A stretch of DNA of 64,000 bases from Aristolochia californica (Eukaryota; Streptophyta; Magnoliopsida; Piperales; Aristolochiaceae). The notes under the pieces are model-generated. The model did no database searches. It was not told the DNA's origin and saw only the letters and a list, made by a program, of their open reading frames with translations. The translations under genes were made by a program, and so were the position numbers. The stretch is taken from contig JARWKL010000014.1 of NCBI GenBank assembly GCA_029961685.1, positions 21,458,452 through 21,522,451 of the forward strand. Reading direction: 5' to 3'. Positions 10,003 through 22,316 of the stretch are shown piece by piece (position 1 is the stretch's first letter; every line of letters begins with the position of its first letter).

Positions 10003-10432
10003 TGTTATGCACGCAATAACATTATTATTTTAGTTATTTTCTTTAATTTACTTTATTTTATTTCAGTTTTAGGTCACAGGGGTATTTTTGGAATTATTTA
10101 TTAATAGGGATATTTTTGGAATATTTTATTTATAGGGGTATTTTTGTAATATTTTATCTTAAACCCTAACAGGGTGAACCCTATTTAAGGGGTATGAGTA
10201 ATGAGAAACACAAGCATTGAAGTATTAAGAATTAGGTTAAATCTAGAGTAAAGAGGCTTAGAGTTTTCCTCAACGAGCTCTAGGGTTTTCAAGTTTCCCT
10301 TTGGCTTGATCTTCATTTTTATCTTCCCCATGTCTTCCTACTACCCCTACGGTAATGCCTGGAAGACCCGTAACCCGTGGCAGACTCCAGATCCTCCCAA
10401 AGAATCCATGTGTCAGATCCGGGACCGTAACA
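10003..10432 (+). repeat. 3' LTR of element B
   Basis: 430 bp, nearly identical to the inner left LTR (about five differences by eye), followed by target copy GTTTG. Confidence 0.92.
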
Positions 10433-10437
10433 GTTTG

Positions 10438-10686
10438 GGGCTGAATGTTTTGCGTCCCAAATCCTTTTATTAAGGACGACGGGCAGGAATGGAACTCAAA
10501 CATTGAATTCAAAAATAGAGTAGAAGTCCGATTCTCCCTTTCTGAGGTCCAAGGTCAAGTCTTCTTCTAGGCTAAATCCATCCCACACCATTGCACACTC
10601 GAAGCATAGAAAAATCATCTCTTCGACAATAGCCAATCTGAAGGAAAGAGGAGAAAGAAGGGTGACGAGATCCATGGCAAGGGCAG
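10438..10686 (+). repeat. 3' LTR of copy A, right part (end-truncated)
   Basis: Continues the A LTR after B (GGGCTGAATG...CATGGCAAGGGCAG) and lacks the terminal ATCCTAACA found at 1089-1097. The short antisense frames here are fortuitous. Confidence 0.85.
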
Positions 10687-11085
10687 TCTCACTATTTTCT
10701 TTCATGAGAGATATTCTTCCATGGATTTGTTTCTCTAGAACTTGCCTTGATTCTCTTTGAGGTCACATTGACACATGCATGCATGAACATGATTAAGGCC
10801 CTCTTTGTTATAAGCTACATAAGCCAAATAGCCTACCTTGTAATTAATTTTTTCCTTTTGTTGAACCCCTTTGAGCTTTATTGTTTTTTTGTGAGAACCC
10901 AAGTTACAAGCTTCAAACCTAAAAAAAAAAAAAAAAACTTTACCCAAGCCGTAGAGCTAGTGGAGCATTGTTCATCACTATGGTTCATGTGGGTGTGCAA
11001 GAAATAAGTGTGGGGGAGTCTGGATTTGTGGTATGGCAATGAGAGGTGAAATGGAACATGTTTTCATCCTAAATTCATGAGTTCC
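10687..11085 (+). mobile_element. Tat/Athila-like element, 3' internal region (middle piece)
   Basis: Non-coding sequence with an A-run (10921-10937) and AAGTGTGGGGGAGTC (near 11008), a G-rich motif like those of Tat/Athila 3' regions. No gene. It ends with GTTCC (11081-11085), the left target copy of chromovirus copy 2. Confidence 0.55.
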
Positions 11086-11498
11086 TGTTATGGACTCTAT
11101 AGCATCACGAGTTACCAACAGGCGTAGGAATTAATGAATGTGTTTTTCAATTTCCATGTAATTGTTTCTTGGTTTGGTTTTGTCTTTGGTTTGGGTTGGT
11201 TTAGCATTTATTGGTTTGAGCCATTGACCCAAGAGGTCTTTAGGGTTTTGGACGTCCTCCACCCTATTTAAGGGGACGGCTAGGGTAATGAAGATGAGGA
11301 ATTGAGTTCACTTTAGTTAACGTAATTTAGATAAACAGGTCAAGAGCTCCTTCAAGCTCTCTTCCGTTTTTCCCCCAATTCTCCTTTCCGAAATTCAATT
11401 CCCTTCAACCCCTCATTCCATCTCAACGTCAAGCAAGGTAATGGAAGGAAGAGAAGAGAGGAGGGTGACAAGATCCATGGCTCATGAGGATCCTAACA
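11086..11498 (+). repeat. 5' LTR of copy 2
   Basis: 413 bp, TGTTATGGACTC...CCTAACA, with CCCTATTTAAGG (near 11262-11273) as a TATA-like box. The gag ATG (11441) is inside. Confidence 0.92.
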
Positions 11499-14400
11499 AC
11501 GTGGTATCAGACAGGTCCACCCTTGGTGATTCCTCTTCTCCAGAGGACATACGTCAAGTCCTTTCAGAACTTCAACAACGATCCACTCTTCAAGGTACTG
11601 AAATTTCTCACATCAATACTACCTTACAAACTCTGGAATCATCTCTACAAACCATCCTCCAACAACTTGTTGCACTTCAAGCACCAATGCCACCACCAGC
11701 AACCAATTTTCAACCACAACCAGTTCCCCACCAACAATTCACGCCACCACCAAATCCACCCCTGCGCCAACCAATGGGTTCAATGACCACTCACGCACAA
11801 GCACCATCAACAATTCCCAGGTACATTAAACTTAACTTTCCTACATATGATGGCTCTAAATTATTGTGGTTCACGAAATGTGAACAATTCTTTTATCATC
11901 AACAAACGGTGGAAATGGACAAGGTTACTTTGGCCGCCTACCACATGCTCGATGAAGCGCTCATGTGGTTCCATCACTACCGAAATGTCCATTCCATTCA
12001 GGATTGGCTGCACTTTAAACATGCTTGCCAATTGAGGTTCGGACCTCCAGCTAGCAGCAACCCAGTGGGGGAATTGATCAACTACAAACAGACCAGCACC
12101 TTAGAAGTTTACCAAAAAAATGTTCCAATAAAGGTTGGCCAGAGCTAGTGAATTTGTTCCTCCTCACCTACATGTTCAGATTTTTAATGCTGGATTGACA
12201 GAGGCAGTCAGATTGGAAGTGGAATTACTTGGTCCGACAAATTTGGACTCAGCAATGAATTATGCCAGGGTTGTGGAGCACAAACAGAGAGTTCTAAAAG
12301 AGTCTTTACAAAGAAAACCATTTTGGCAAAACAGTATATAGGGTACTGCGTCTGGTCCACGTTTTGGGTCCTCTGCCCCTAACCGATCAGATCAGGCTGC
12401 TAGTGTGCCTCCGCACTCTATGCCACATAAATTTTTTACTAAACAGGAAATGGACGCTCCAAAAGGCAAAGGGCCTATGTTTTAACTGTGACGAACAATT
12501 CCTGTCCGGACATACCTGTAAACGTTTATTCAGTATTGAATTGTTGGAAGAAGATTCAGAAGAGCTTCTTGAAAATGAAATTGTTGAAGAGGTACAACAG
12601 GAAGCAGAGCTCTCCCTCCATGCCATGCATGGCCTGCGTAGTTCTAATACCATGCAGGTAAAGGCCAGGTTACATCATCTCATGCTACTTGCTTTAGTTG
12701 ATTCGGGCAGCACACATAATTTTATCAGTGAACCAGCCGTGCAACAATTGGGATTGGAAATTCAACAACAAAGGGGACTCTCAGTTTCAGTGGCCAATGG
12801 GGCCAAAATTGCTAGTGTGGGGCTATGTGCTAACACCCCTTTCACCATTGAGGGGCATTCCTTTCAAGCAGATTTACTAGTCATTCCATTGGCTGGATTT
12901 GATTTGGTGCTCGGGGTCAAATGGCTCCAGTTATTAGGACCGATATTGTGGGACTTTCAGGCTCGGACTATGACATTTTCAGCACCACAGGGCCAGATTA
13001 CATTACAAGGCATTGTGGCACAGGTCCCTAACGCACTTCACACTTTGCATATTCAACACACGGGTGATGATGAATTAGCTCATTTACTTACAGCATTTGC
13101 GGATTTATTTAATGACCCTACAGGTCTACCACCTGTGCGTCATTGCGATCACCGCATCGTTTAAAGTTGGGAACTGATCCAGTTGTGGTGCGGCCTTATC
13201 GTTACCCGCATATCCAGAAAGATGAATGCATATGCTCGCTCAGGGTGTGATCCAGCCCAGTCGATCTCCTTTCTCCTCACCAGTGTTACTTGTACGTAAA
13301 AAAGATAAATCTTGGAGATTTTGTGTCGACTATAGGAAACTCAACTTGCTGGATGAGTTACATGGTGCTACAATTTTTACCAAATTAGATTTGAAATTGG
13401 GCTATCATCAAATACGAGTTCACCAGGCGGATGTGGAGAAGACTGCCTTCCACACACATCACGGTCATTTTGAGTTCCTCTTCATGCCCTTCGGTCTCTC
13501 CAATGCACCATCCACCTTTAAGGCCCTCAAGAATGAGGTCTTTTCATCACTTCTGCGCCACTATGTATTAGTTTTTTTTATGACATTCTGGTCTACAGCA
13601 AAAATTGGGAAGAACATCTCCACCACCTCCACCAGGTATTTACCATTCTACGCTCTCATCATTTGGTTTTGAATAAATCGAAATGTTCTATGGGTACATC
13701 TGAGGTGGCATATTTGGGACACGTCATATCAGCTATGGGCGTGAAAGTTGACCAAAGCAAGATACAGGCAGTTACAGATTGGCCGGTTCCCACCTCCACC
13801 ACAGCATTAAAGGGATTTTTGGGCTTAGTGGGATATTATAGAAAATTTATCCAATCTTATGGCCAGATAGCAGCACCACTCAACAACCTGCTCAAAAAAA
13901 ATGCCTTCCACTGGTCTTCTTCAGCAGAACAGGCCTTAGCCTCAGCGCCAGTCCTACAATTACCAAATTTTGAGGTAGAATTTGTGGTGGAATGTGATGC
14001 CTCTGGGGGAGGTATAGGGGCAGTGTTACAACAATTGGGACACCCCATTGCTTATTTCAGCCGTCAGTTGGGACAACACCACCATAAGTTAGCTGCATAT
14101 GAGAGGGAATTGATAGGGTTAGCCAAGGCTGTCCAACATTGGCGACCTTATCTTTGGGGCAGACCGTTTCTCATTCGTACAGATCATTGCAGCCTCAAGT
14201 ATCTTCTTGAACAGCGCCTCACCACATCCCCACAGCAGCATTGGTTAACTAAACTCATGGGCTTCGATTTTACGGTTCATTATAAGCCAGGTAGTTTGAA
14301 TTTGGGGGCTGATGCCTTATCACGTCGGGATATTTTCGCCACTCAAATTTATGCTATCAATCACCCACGTGCACTGCTATTAGATTCTATTCGTGAGGAA

Positions 14401-15853
14401 GTAAATCAATATCCGGATCTCATGTCATTATATGAGGATATTCAACAGGGGACAACTGCTCCTCATTGGACGATTCAGGATCGTCTCATTCTCTACAAAA
14501 ACAGGATCTTTTTGCATAATACATCCCCACTTCTTCACACCATCCTGTCCTCTATCCATGATAGCACACATGAGGGTCGACGGAAAATATATTTCCGAAT
14601 CAGTCGGGACTTTTACTGGAAGGGCATGAAGAGCACAATTGCTGATTATGTATCTGCTTGTCAGATTTGTCAAAGAAACAAGGCCGACTCTTTAAGTCCA
14701 GCCGGCCTACTGCAACCTCTGTAACTACCATCTCAAATCTGGTCTGATATTTCCATGGACTTCATTGCTGGTCTTCCCATTTCAGCAGGTAAATCGGTGA
14801 TATTCTTCGTCGTTGATCAGTTTTCAAAATATGGGCACTTCCTTGCTTTGGCGCATCCATATACTGCTGCTCAGGTCACTCAATTATTTATGGACAACAT
14901 TGTCCGATTACATGGAATTCCCTCATCCATTATCAGTGACAGGGATGCCATTTTTACCAGTCTCTTTTGGAAGGAATTATTCAAATTACAGGGCACCCAA
15001 TTGGCATTTTGGTCTGCCTATCAGCCACAAACGGACGGCCAAACTGAGGTTGTCAATCGCACGATTGAAATGTATCTTTGTTGTTTTGTGGGAGACGCAC
15101 CTAGAATATGGGTGAAATGGCTTTCATGGGCAGAATTTTGCTATAACAAATCTTACCACACAACACTAGGTACTACTCCTTTCAAGGTAGTTTATGGCAG
15201 AGATCCACCTCGTTTGTTACCATATGAACCGGGGGCATCCAAAGTCGTCACTTTGGACCAAGCATTAGTTGAACGAGACGCTATGCTCACTGAGGTACGT
15301 ACACATCTGCAGGCGGCCCAACACTCTATGAAACGCTTTTATGATAAGAAGCACTAAGAGGCATCTTATTGCCCTGGAGACTATGTGTGGTTAAAGCTTT
15401 CAACACTACCGCCAGCTGTCCCTGACTGCAGCCAAGCGCCATAAGCTGTCTCCAAAATATTATGGTCCATTTCCAATATTGGACCAAATTGGGCCCGTGG
15501 CATACCGCTTGCAGCTACCACCGGAAGCAAAGATCCACAATGTATTTCACGTCTCCCAATTGAAGCCCTTCCAGGGTGACTCTCCCCTACTGCACACTCC
15601 ACTGCCGCCACTACATGAGGGCAGAGTCCTTTCTATTCCGGCTCAGGTAATACAAGCACGCCACATTCAAGGGGATTGGGAAATTCTAGTCCAGTGGGCA
15701 GATGCCGATCCCAGTGACACCACATGGGAGCCGTTATCAGCATTTCGACTTTTATATCCTTCCTTCGAGCTTGAGGACAAGCTCTTTCTCCAGGAGGGAG
15801 GTGATGTTATGGACTCTATAACATCACGAGTTACCAACAGGCGTAGGAATTAA
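11441..15853 (+). pseudogene. gag-pol of copy 2 (multiple frameshifts and stops)
   Basis: Frames in order: gag 11441-12148 and 12135-12341; nucleocapsid knuckle (CFNCDEQF...HTC) and protease (LVDSGSTHNFI) in 12364-13164; RT 13226-13672, with the segment between RKLN and LLDELHGA lost; RT end, RNase H ([10 protein letters not shown]) and integrase zinc region (HDSTHEG...CQICQ) in 13663-14724; integrase core 14755-15357 ([13 protein letters not shown]); GPY/F-like segment and chromodomain 15479-15853. The frame starts inside the 5' LTR and its last codons lie inside the 3' LTR, as in the intact copy. Confidence 0.92.
11502..11511 (+). promoter_or_regulatory. Primer-binding site, copy 2
   Basis: TGGTATCAGA, 3 nt after the 5' LTR, initiator Met-tRNA type, within the gag frame. 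Confidence 0.88.
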
Positions 15854-16217
15854 TGAATGTGTTTTTCAATTTCCATGTAATTGTTTCTTGGTTTGGTTTT
15901 GTCTTTGGTTTGGGTTGGTTTAGCATTTATTGGTTTGAACCATTGACCCAAGAGGTCTTTAGGGTTTTGGACGTCCTCCACCCTATTTAAGGGGACGGCT
16001 AGGGTAATGAAGATGAGGAATTGAGTTCACTTTAGTTAACGTAATTTAGATAAACAGGTCAAGAGCTCCTTCAAGCTCTCTTCCATTTTTCCCCCAATTC
16101 TCTTTTCCGAAATTCAATTCCCTTCAACCCCTCATTCCATCTCAACGTCAAGCAAGGTAATGGAAGGAAGAGAAGAGAGGAGGGTGACAAGATCCATGGC
16201 TCGTGAGGATCCTAATA
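15805..16217 (+). repeat. 3' LTR of copy 2
   Basis: 413 bp, ending CCTAATA (a C-to-T change in the terminal CA), followed by GTTCC. Confidence 0.92.
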
Positions 16218-16222
16218 GTTCC

Positions 16223-16848
16223 ATAGTTAGTAAAAAAAAAAAGTGATGGAGGGAATGGCTTTTAATGTTACAAACTATTAGTGTTCATAATTCCTCCTAA
16301 AATTCCAAGAAAGGGGTATATTTATACGAGATAGATACAAATTGAAGAAGATGATGAGTGGATTGATTGGTTTTACATGTCTAATATATTCGAGTTTGAG
16401 TTGATTCATTTTTGCTCCACTAGTTTTGATGGCTTTTGAACTACAATCCCAAATATTTCCCACCTTGATCCTAAACCCTGTTACAAGCCTTGAAAAGTCC
16501 GTATGATTTGTGTTATGCATGTGATCTGAGTGGTGGAGAACGAGAAGATATGCAAGCCTATGGTAGATCATTTTCATTGGAATGAATTTGAGAGAAACAC
16601 ATACCCTTCAACCACATGATAGTAGAGTGTTTATTTCTGTGAGGGTCTACTTATTTAGTTTACTCCATCTTTGAATGGAAACGCTTACTAAGTAATTGTA
16701 AGTTGTTTAAGAATATTTTTTTCATGATATGTTATGATTTTTGAAGAGCTTGGTTGTTTTTTGTTGATGGAGTTACAGCCTTGGTGTTTTTGGGAAAGTG
16801 AATTTGAGTTTTGCCTGAGGACAAGCAAAAGGTAAGTATGGGGGAATT
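16223..16848 (+). mobile_element. Tat/Athila-like element, end of internal region with polypurine tract
   Basis: No coding frame. The end CCTGAGGACAAGCAAAAGG, then a GTATGGGGGAATT purine tract (about 16831-16848), directly precedes an LTR starting TGATGAGAATGC at 16849: the standard 3' junction of Tat/Athila-type elements. Confidence 0.65.
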
Positions 16849-17127
16849 TGATGAGAATGCAAAATGTCATATTATTATCCCTTAATTTTTAGGATTTTAT
16901 AATTATTTGGTGCCTAAATATACTCATTATTCTTATATTTTGATTTAGGATGCAAATGAAAGCGTTAAGTGCAAAACAAAGTTAATTGGGCGATTCTGGA
17001 TAGTTTCAACATTACTGCATAATTTGGGCATAACTCTCCCATCCAAGCTCTGATGGAGATCATTCAAGATGATATGGAATTCCAAGAAAACGGTCTACAA
17101 CTTTAATGTTTAAAGTTTTGAGCAATA

Positions 17128-17537
17128 TGTTAGGTTCTTCCCGATCCATGGATCGAGTCAACCTTCCTTCCTCTCTTCCCTCCATATTGAATCTTGACGC
17201 TAGAAGAGGATTCTTGTTTCTGGAACGTGGAATTTGGAATGGAATGATTGAGCTTTGAAGTAAGCTTGACCTGGACCTCAGAGGGAGAATCCGACCTAGA
17301 CCTCTAAGGTAATCTGACCTGTTTAATTCTAATTTTCTCCATACTTACTTTCCTTCACCTTGACGTCCCCATAAATAGGGTTGAGTAAAAAATTAAAAAT
17401 TAGACCCATGGGTCAATTAGTTCATACCATATTACACCTAAACCAAACCAAACCAAATGGAATTCCATTAAAAGGAAATTGACATAATTTAATTCATATG
17501 CCAGTTGATAACTCGTGATGCTATGGAGTCCATAACA
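17128..17537 (-). repeat. 3' LTR of copy 3
   Basis: Reads TGTTATGGACTCC...CTAACA on the minus strand. The last codons of the polyprotein (17489-17537) extend into it. Confidence 0.9.
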
Positions 17538-20500
17538 TCACCCTCCTCCTGGAGAAAAAGCTTGTCCTCAAGCTCGAAATAGGGGTAGATGGCTCTGAAC
17601 GCTGCTAAGGGCTTCCATGTAGTGTCACCGGTGTTAGCATCAGCCCATTGCACTAGTATCTCCCAATCACCCTGAATACGATGAGCCTGTAACTCCTGTA
17701 CTGGAGTAGAAAGGACATGTCCCTCATGTAGTGGGGGTAGAGGGGTGTGTAGCAAGGGAGAGTCACCCTGCAAGGCCTTCATTTGGGAGACGTGAAACAC
17801 ATTGTGAATCCTAGCCTCTGGCAGAAGCTGCAAGCTGTAGGCAACTATGCCAATGTGGTCCATCACCTGAAAGGGACCATAATACTTCGGAGAGAGTTTG
17901 TGGCGTTTGGAGGCTATCAGTGACAGCTACCTATAATGTTGGAGACGTAGCCATAGTTAATCCTAGAGAAAAGAAGACTGCTCGGTGCTTCTTGTCATAA
18001 TAAAATTTCATAGTATTTTGGGCCTCCTAGAGATGAGTGCGCACCTCAGTGAGCATGGTGTCTCTTTCTGCTAACGCTTGGTCCAAAGTGGCTACCATGG
18101 AGGCACCTGGTTCATACAATAAAAGTCGAGGCGGGTCTCTGCCATATACTACCTTGAATGGGGTAGTTCCAAGTGCGATGTGGTAGGAGGTCTTGTAACA
18201 GAATTCAGCCCATGTGAGCCATTTAACCCACCATTTAGGTGAGTCCCCCATGAAACAAGGAAGATACATCTCAATCGTCTAGTTGACGACCTCGGTCTGA
18301 CCATCAGTCTGCGAATGGTAGGCGGAAGAGAATGCTAACGTTGTGCCCTGCAGCTTGAATAGTTCTTTCCAGAATGTACTGGTAAAGATGGCATCTTTGT
18401 CACTGGTAATGGAGGTAGGCATCCCATGTACCGGACAATATTATCCATAAAGAGCTGAGTTACATGAGCTGCAGTGTAAGGATGCACCAGAGGGAGGAAA
18501 TGGCCATACTTTGAGAAATGATCAACCACTAAAAATATAACGGATTTGTCGGATGACGAGGGAAGGCCATCTATGAAGTCCATGGAAATATCCGACCAGA
18601 CTTGTGACGCCAGCTGAAGTGGTTGGAGCAAACCTGCTAGACTTAATGATTCCACTTTATTCTGTTGACAAATCTGACAAGCCACCACATAATCAGCTAT
18701 ACTGTGCTTCATACCCCTCCAATAAAAATCCTGACTGATCCAGAAATATGTTTTTTTTCGGCCCTCATGTGTACTGTCATGGAACGAGGCTAGAACGTTG
18801 TGAATAAGTGGTGACGTGTGGTGTAGAAAAATCCATTTTTTGAAGAGGACAAGACTATCCTGAACCGTACAATGTTTCTCCGCTCTCCCCTGCTGAATCT
18901 CATGATATAAGGCAATAATTTCTGGATACTGTTGTGTTTTCTTCTGAATAGAATTCAACAAGATAGCTCTAGGCTGACTGATGGCATGTAATTGTGGCTC
19001 TAGAATATCCCGACGAGATAAAGCATCAGCCCCCACATTCAAACTCCCAAGTTTATACTCCACGGTAAAGTCAAACCCCATAAGTTTACTTAACCAGTGT
19101 TGCTGAGGTGAGGTAGTGAGGCATTGTTCAAGAAGATACTTGAGGCTGCAATGGTCGGTGCAAATCAGAAATGGGTGCCCCCAGAGATAAGGCCACCAAT
19201 ACTGTATTGCTTTAGCTAAACCGATCAGTTCCCTCTCATAAGTTGCTAACACTGCACCAATACCACCCCCCGAAGCATCACATTCCACCACAAAGGACTC
19301 ATCAAAGTCCGGTAGCTGCAAAATCGGTGCGGATGATAATGCCTCTTTCAACTGCTAAAAGGAATGAGTCGCTGTCTAGAACCAGGTAAAGGCATTTTTC
19401 TTGAGTAGGTTGTTGAGCGGTGCTGCAATCTGGCCATAGTTGCGGATAAATTTCCTGTAATACCTAGCGAGGCCCAAAAGTCTCCTTAATGCTATAATGG
19501 AGGTGGGAGGAGGCCAATCTGTGACGGCCTGAATCTTACTCTGGTCAACCTTCACCCCAACTGCTGAAACAATGTGGCCCAAGTATGCCACTTTTGAGGT
19601 ACCCATAGAACATTTGGACTGATTTAAAACTAAATGATGTGAGCGTAGAAGAGTAAATACCTGGTGAAGGTGCTGAAGATGCTCTTCCCAATTGTTGTTA
19701 TACACCAAAATATCATAAAAAAAATACCAAAACATATTTCCTCAAGAGAGAGGAAAATACCTCATTCATGAGGGCCTGGAATGTGGAAGGCGCATTTGAA
19801 AGACCAAATTGCATCACGAGGAACTCGAAATGACCGTGGTGCATGCGGAACACAGTTTTCTCCACATCTGATGGATGAACACGGATTTGATGATAGCCAG
19901 ACTTCAAATCTAGCTTGGTAAATATAGTAGCACCGTGTAACTCATCTGGCAACTTGTCCACCACTGGCATGGGAAATTTGTCTTTAATGGTGTGTGCATT
20001 GAGTTGCCTGTAATCCACACAAAACCTCCACGACTTATCATGCTTGCGGACCAGTAATACCGGGGACGAGAAAGGAGACCTACTTGGCTGAATAATTCCC
20101 TGGGCGAGCATATTTTGGCATTGCCTTTCAATCTCATCCTTCTGTAAGTGGGGGTAACAATAAGGCCGCACCACGATAGGTTCAGTGCCCGTTTTCAAAT
20201 GGATGCGGTGAGCACAATGCCAAATAGGTGGAAGAGCAGTAGGTTCATGAAATATATCCTCAAAGTCTGTAAGTAATTGAGATAACTTACAGTTGTCGGT
20301 GCTATGGACCTGAACAGTTTGTAGTGTGCAGGGCACTAGTGCCTGTGTGCCATGCAATGTGATCTGACAGTGGTCATCTATGAAGGTCATGGTCAGAGCT
20401 TGAAAATCCCATAAAATAGGCCCCAACAGTTGGAGCCATTTAATTCCAAGTACCAAATCAAATCTTGACAGTGGGATCACCAGGAAATCTGCAATAAAGG

Positions 20501-21848
20501 AGTGTCCCTCAATATCAAAGTGGGTGGCTAGAGAGATGCCCACACTGGTAATTTTAGCCCCATTGGCTACTGAGATAGAAAGGCCTGTTTGCTGCTAGAT
20601 GACTAACCCAAATTGTTCTGTCGCTGGTTGACAGATGAAATTATGCGTGCTACCAGAGTCAACTAAAGCAAGTAATTGTAGATGATGTAATTGGGCTTTA
20701 ACTTGCATGGTGTTAGAACTGCGTAGGCCAATCATGGCATGAAGTGAAATCTCTGGACCCTCTTGGTCTGTCTCCACAATCTCTTCCTCTTGTAGTATGT
20801 CCTCACAATCCTCCCACAAACATATACTGAATAATCTTTTGCATATGTGACCCTAGACATACAGATCATCATAGTTGAAACAAAGGCCCTTGGCCTTTCT
20901 CTGTTCCATCTCCTGTCTATTTAGTTTTTTGAAGTAAGGAGCTGGTGGCATAGAGTTAGAACTTTCTGGTCGTGGTGCTGCACTGGCACCAGAATGTGGA
21001 GGCCCAGAATATGGAGTTGGCACAGTGGCATTGTGCCTTCCTGGCCAAGCAGAATTTCTGACCAGTGAATCTTTCAGAACTTGCTCCTTATGCTCAATTG
21101 ACCTGGCTAAATTCATAGCGTAGTCCAAATCTGTAGGACCATGTAATTCAACTTCCAGCCGCAGAGCTTCTGTCAAACCAGCAGTAAAGATGTGAACATA
21201 GTGGGAGTGACTGACAAACTCATTAGCGCGAGCCAAACATTCCTGGAAGGTCTTTTGGTACACCTCTAGTGATCCATTCTGTTTATAATTGATTAATTCT
21301 CCCAATGGATTACTACTAGCTGGAGGACCAAACCTCACCATGCATGATTGTCTAAAGGTTGCCCAATCCTGAACCAATTGGTCATTTCGGAATTGGTGGT
21401 ACCATAGGAGCGCTTCATCGAGCATGTGGTATGCGACCAAATAAACCTTCTCATCCGCCGGTGTTTTTTGATGATAAAAGAATTGGTCACACTTGGTTAA
21501 CCAAATCAAGGGGTCCTTAGACCCATCATATGTAGGAAAATCAAGTTTGAAATACCTGGGAACCGTATTTGGTCCCTGTGTGGCGGGCCCCAGATGGGGA
21601 TTGTTATGGCGCATTGGTGGTGGAGGAGGTGGTGGTGGCTTGTAGTGATGGTGGTTGGCCGGTGGAGAGTAGGATGTCGGCGGTGGTGCACAAAGTCCAC
21701 TGTCGTCTTGTCGCCGAAGGAGGGCTTGGATTGCTGCGTCCATGGATTTGATGGCCTCACATAGGTCAGATGTGGTCTGATGCACTTCTTCCAGGGATTG
21801 AGACTGAACTTCTGTCCTCTGACGATTGTCCTCAACTAATTGCCGCAA
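17489..21848 (-). pseudogene. gag-pol of copy 3 (broken)
   Basis: On the minus strand: gag 20853-21848 (331 codons) with a coiled start, a Pro/His-rich linker and the retrotransposon-gag core; protease DSGSTHNF in 20595-20819; RT in 19713-20543, with the active-site region damaged at the frame change near 19720 (FFYD instead of FFDD); RT end 19376-19735; RNase H, integrase zinc region and core 18335-19351; integrase continuation 18027-18269; chromodomain and terminal FELEDKL in 17489-17866. Gag starts close to the primer site; any LTR-encoded start is lost. Not functional. Confidence 0.9.
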
Positions 21849-21884
21849 ATCCTCAAGGGAAGAGGAATCCCCATGGTGGACCTA

Positions 21885-21894
21885 TCTAATACCA
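21885..21894 (-). promoter_or_regulatory. Primer-binding site, copy 3 (one mismatch)
   Basis: The minus strand reads TGGTATTAGA (consensus TGGTATCAGA), 3 nt inside the 5' LTR. Confidence 0.75.
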
Positions 21895-21897
21895 AGA

Positions 21898-22316
21898 TGT
21901 TAGTTCTTCCTGAGCCATGGATCGAGTCACCCTTCTTTCCTCTCTTCCCTCCATATTGAATCTTGACGCTGGAAGAGGATTCTTGTTTCATGAACGTGGA
22001 ATGGTGGAATTCGGAATGGAATGATTGAACTTTGAAGGAAGCTCGACCTGGACCTCAGAGGGAGAATCCGACCTAGACCTCTGAAGGAGAATTTGACCTG
22101 TTTAATTCTAATTTTCTCAATACTTACTTTCCTTCACCTTGACGTCTCCATAAATAGGGTTGAGTACGGAATTACAAATTAAACCCATGGGTCAATTGGT
22201 TCATGCCATATTACATCTAAACCAAACCAAACCAAATGGAATTACATTAAAAGGAAATTGACATAATTTAATTCCTATGCTTATTGATAACTCGTGATGC
22301 TATGGAGTCCATAACA
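21898..22316 (-). repeat. 5' LTR of copy 3
   Basis: 419 bp, TGTTATGGACTCC...AACTAACA on the minus strand. It is longer than the 3' LTR by small insertions, including a repeated 'ctgaaggagaat' type word. Confidence 0.9.

Larger units (their letters stand above)
5463..10432 (+). mobile_element. Element B: gene-capturing, non-autonomous LTR retrotransposon
   Basis: Bounded by TGTTATGC...CGTAACA ends and a perfect 5-bp target duplication GTTTG (5458-5462; 10433-10437). It has two tandem copies of the 430-bp LTR at the left, a Met-tRNA primer site, a gag-leader-like frame, about 3.3 kb of internal sequence and a 3' LTR. No protease, RT or integrase is present. Instead it carries intronless fragments of aspartate carbamoyltransferase, an AAE19/AASDH-like adenylating enzyme and a 3-ketoacyl-CoA thiolase. 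The last ~40 bp before the 3' LTR (CGAGCTTGAGGACAAGCTC plus a purine tract) match the end of the chromovirus polyprotein, so B looks derived from and mobilised by that family. Related to C and H in this window. Confidence 0.88.
719..10686 (+). mobile_element. Chromovirus-type Ty3/gypsy copy A, degenerate, hosting element B
   Basis: Order: 5' LTR 719-1097, Met-tRNA primer site, broken gag-pol, then a 3' LTR split by element B (5463-10432). Without B and one copy of its target duplication the element is about 5 kb, like the intact relative at 30960-36170. The 3' LTR stops at 10686, lacking the last ~9 bp present in the 5' LTR. The expected right copy of target CACAT is absent, so the right junction has suffered a small deletion. 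Many stops and frameshifts make it non-autonomous. Insertion into the Tat-like element is inferred from Tat-type sequence on both sides. Confidence 0.85.
11086..16217 (+). mobile_element. Chromovirus-type Ty3/gypsy copy 2 (complete ends, coding broken)
   Basis: Target duplication GTTCC at 11081-11085 and 16218-16222. The 413-bp LTRs (11086-11498; 15805-16217) differ by about five or six positions by eye, all transitions. It is closely related to the intact element at 30960-36170. Inactivating changes include a frameshift in gag (near 12115), a stop near 12339, a 1-nt loss near 13155, in-frame losses in RT and RNase H, a 1-nt loss in the RT active-site region near 13575, and stops near 14722 and 15355. 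It is structurally mobile only with help from another element. Confidence 0.93.
17128..22316 (-). mobile_element. Chromovirus-type Ty3/gypsy copy 3 (minus strand, degenerate)
   Basis: Target duplication CAATA (17123-17127; 22317-22321). LTRs: 17128-17537 (3', 410 bp) and 21898-22316 (5', 419 bp). It belongs to a sister subfamily of the intact element: same layout and clear protein similarity, but distinct LTR sequence and a longer Pro-rich gag segment. Coding is broken by several stops and frameshifts. Confidence 0.92.
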
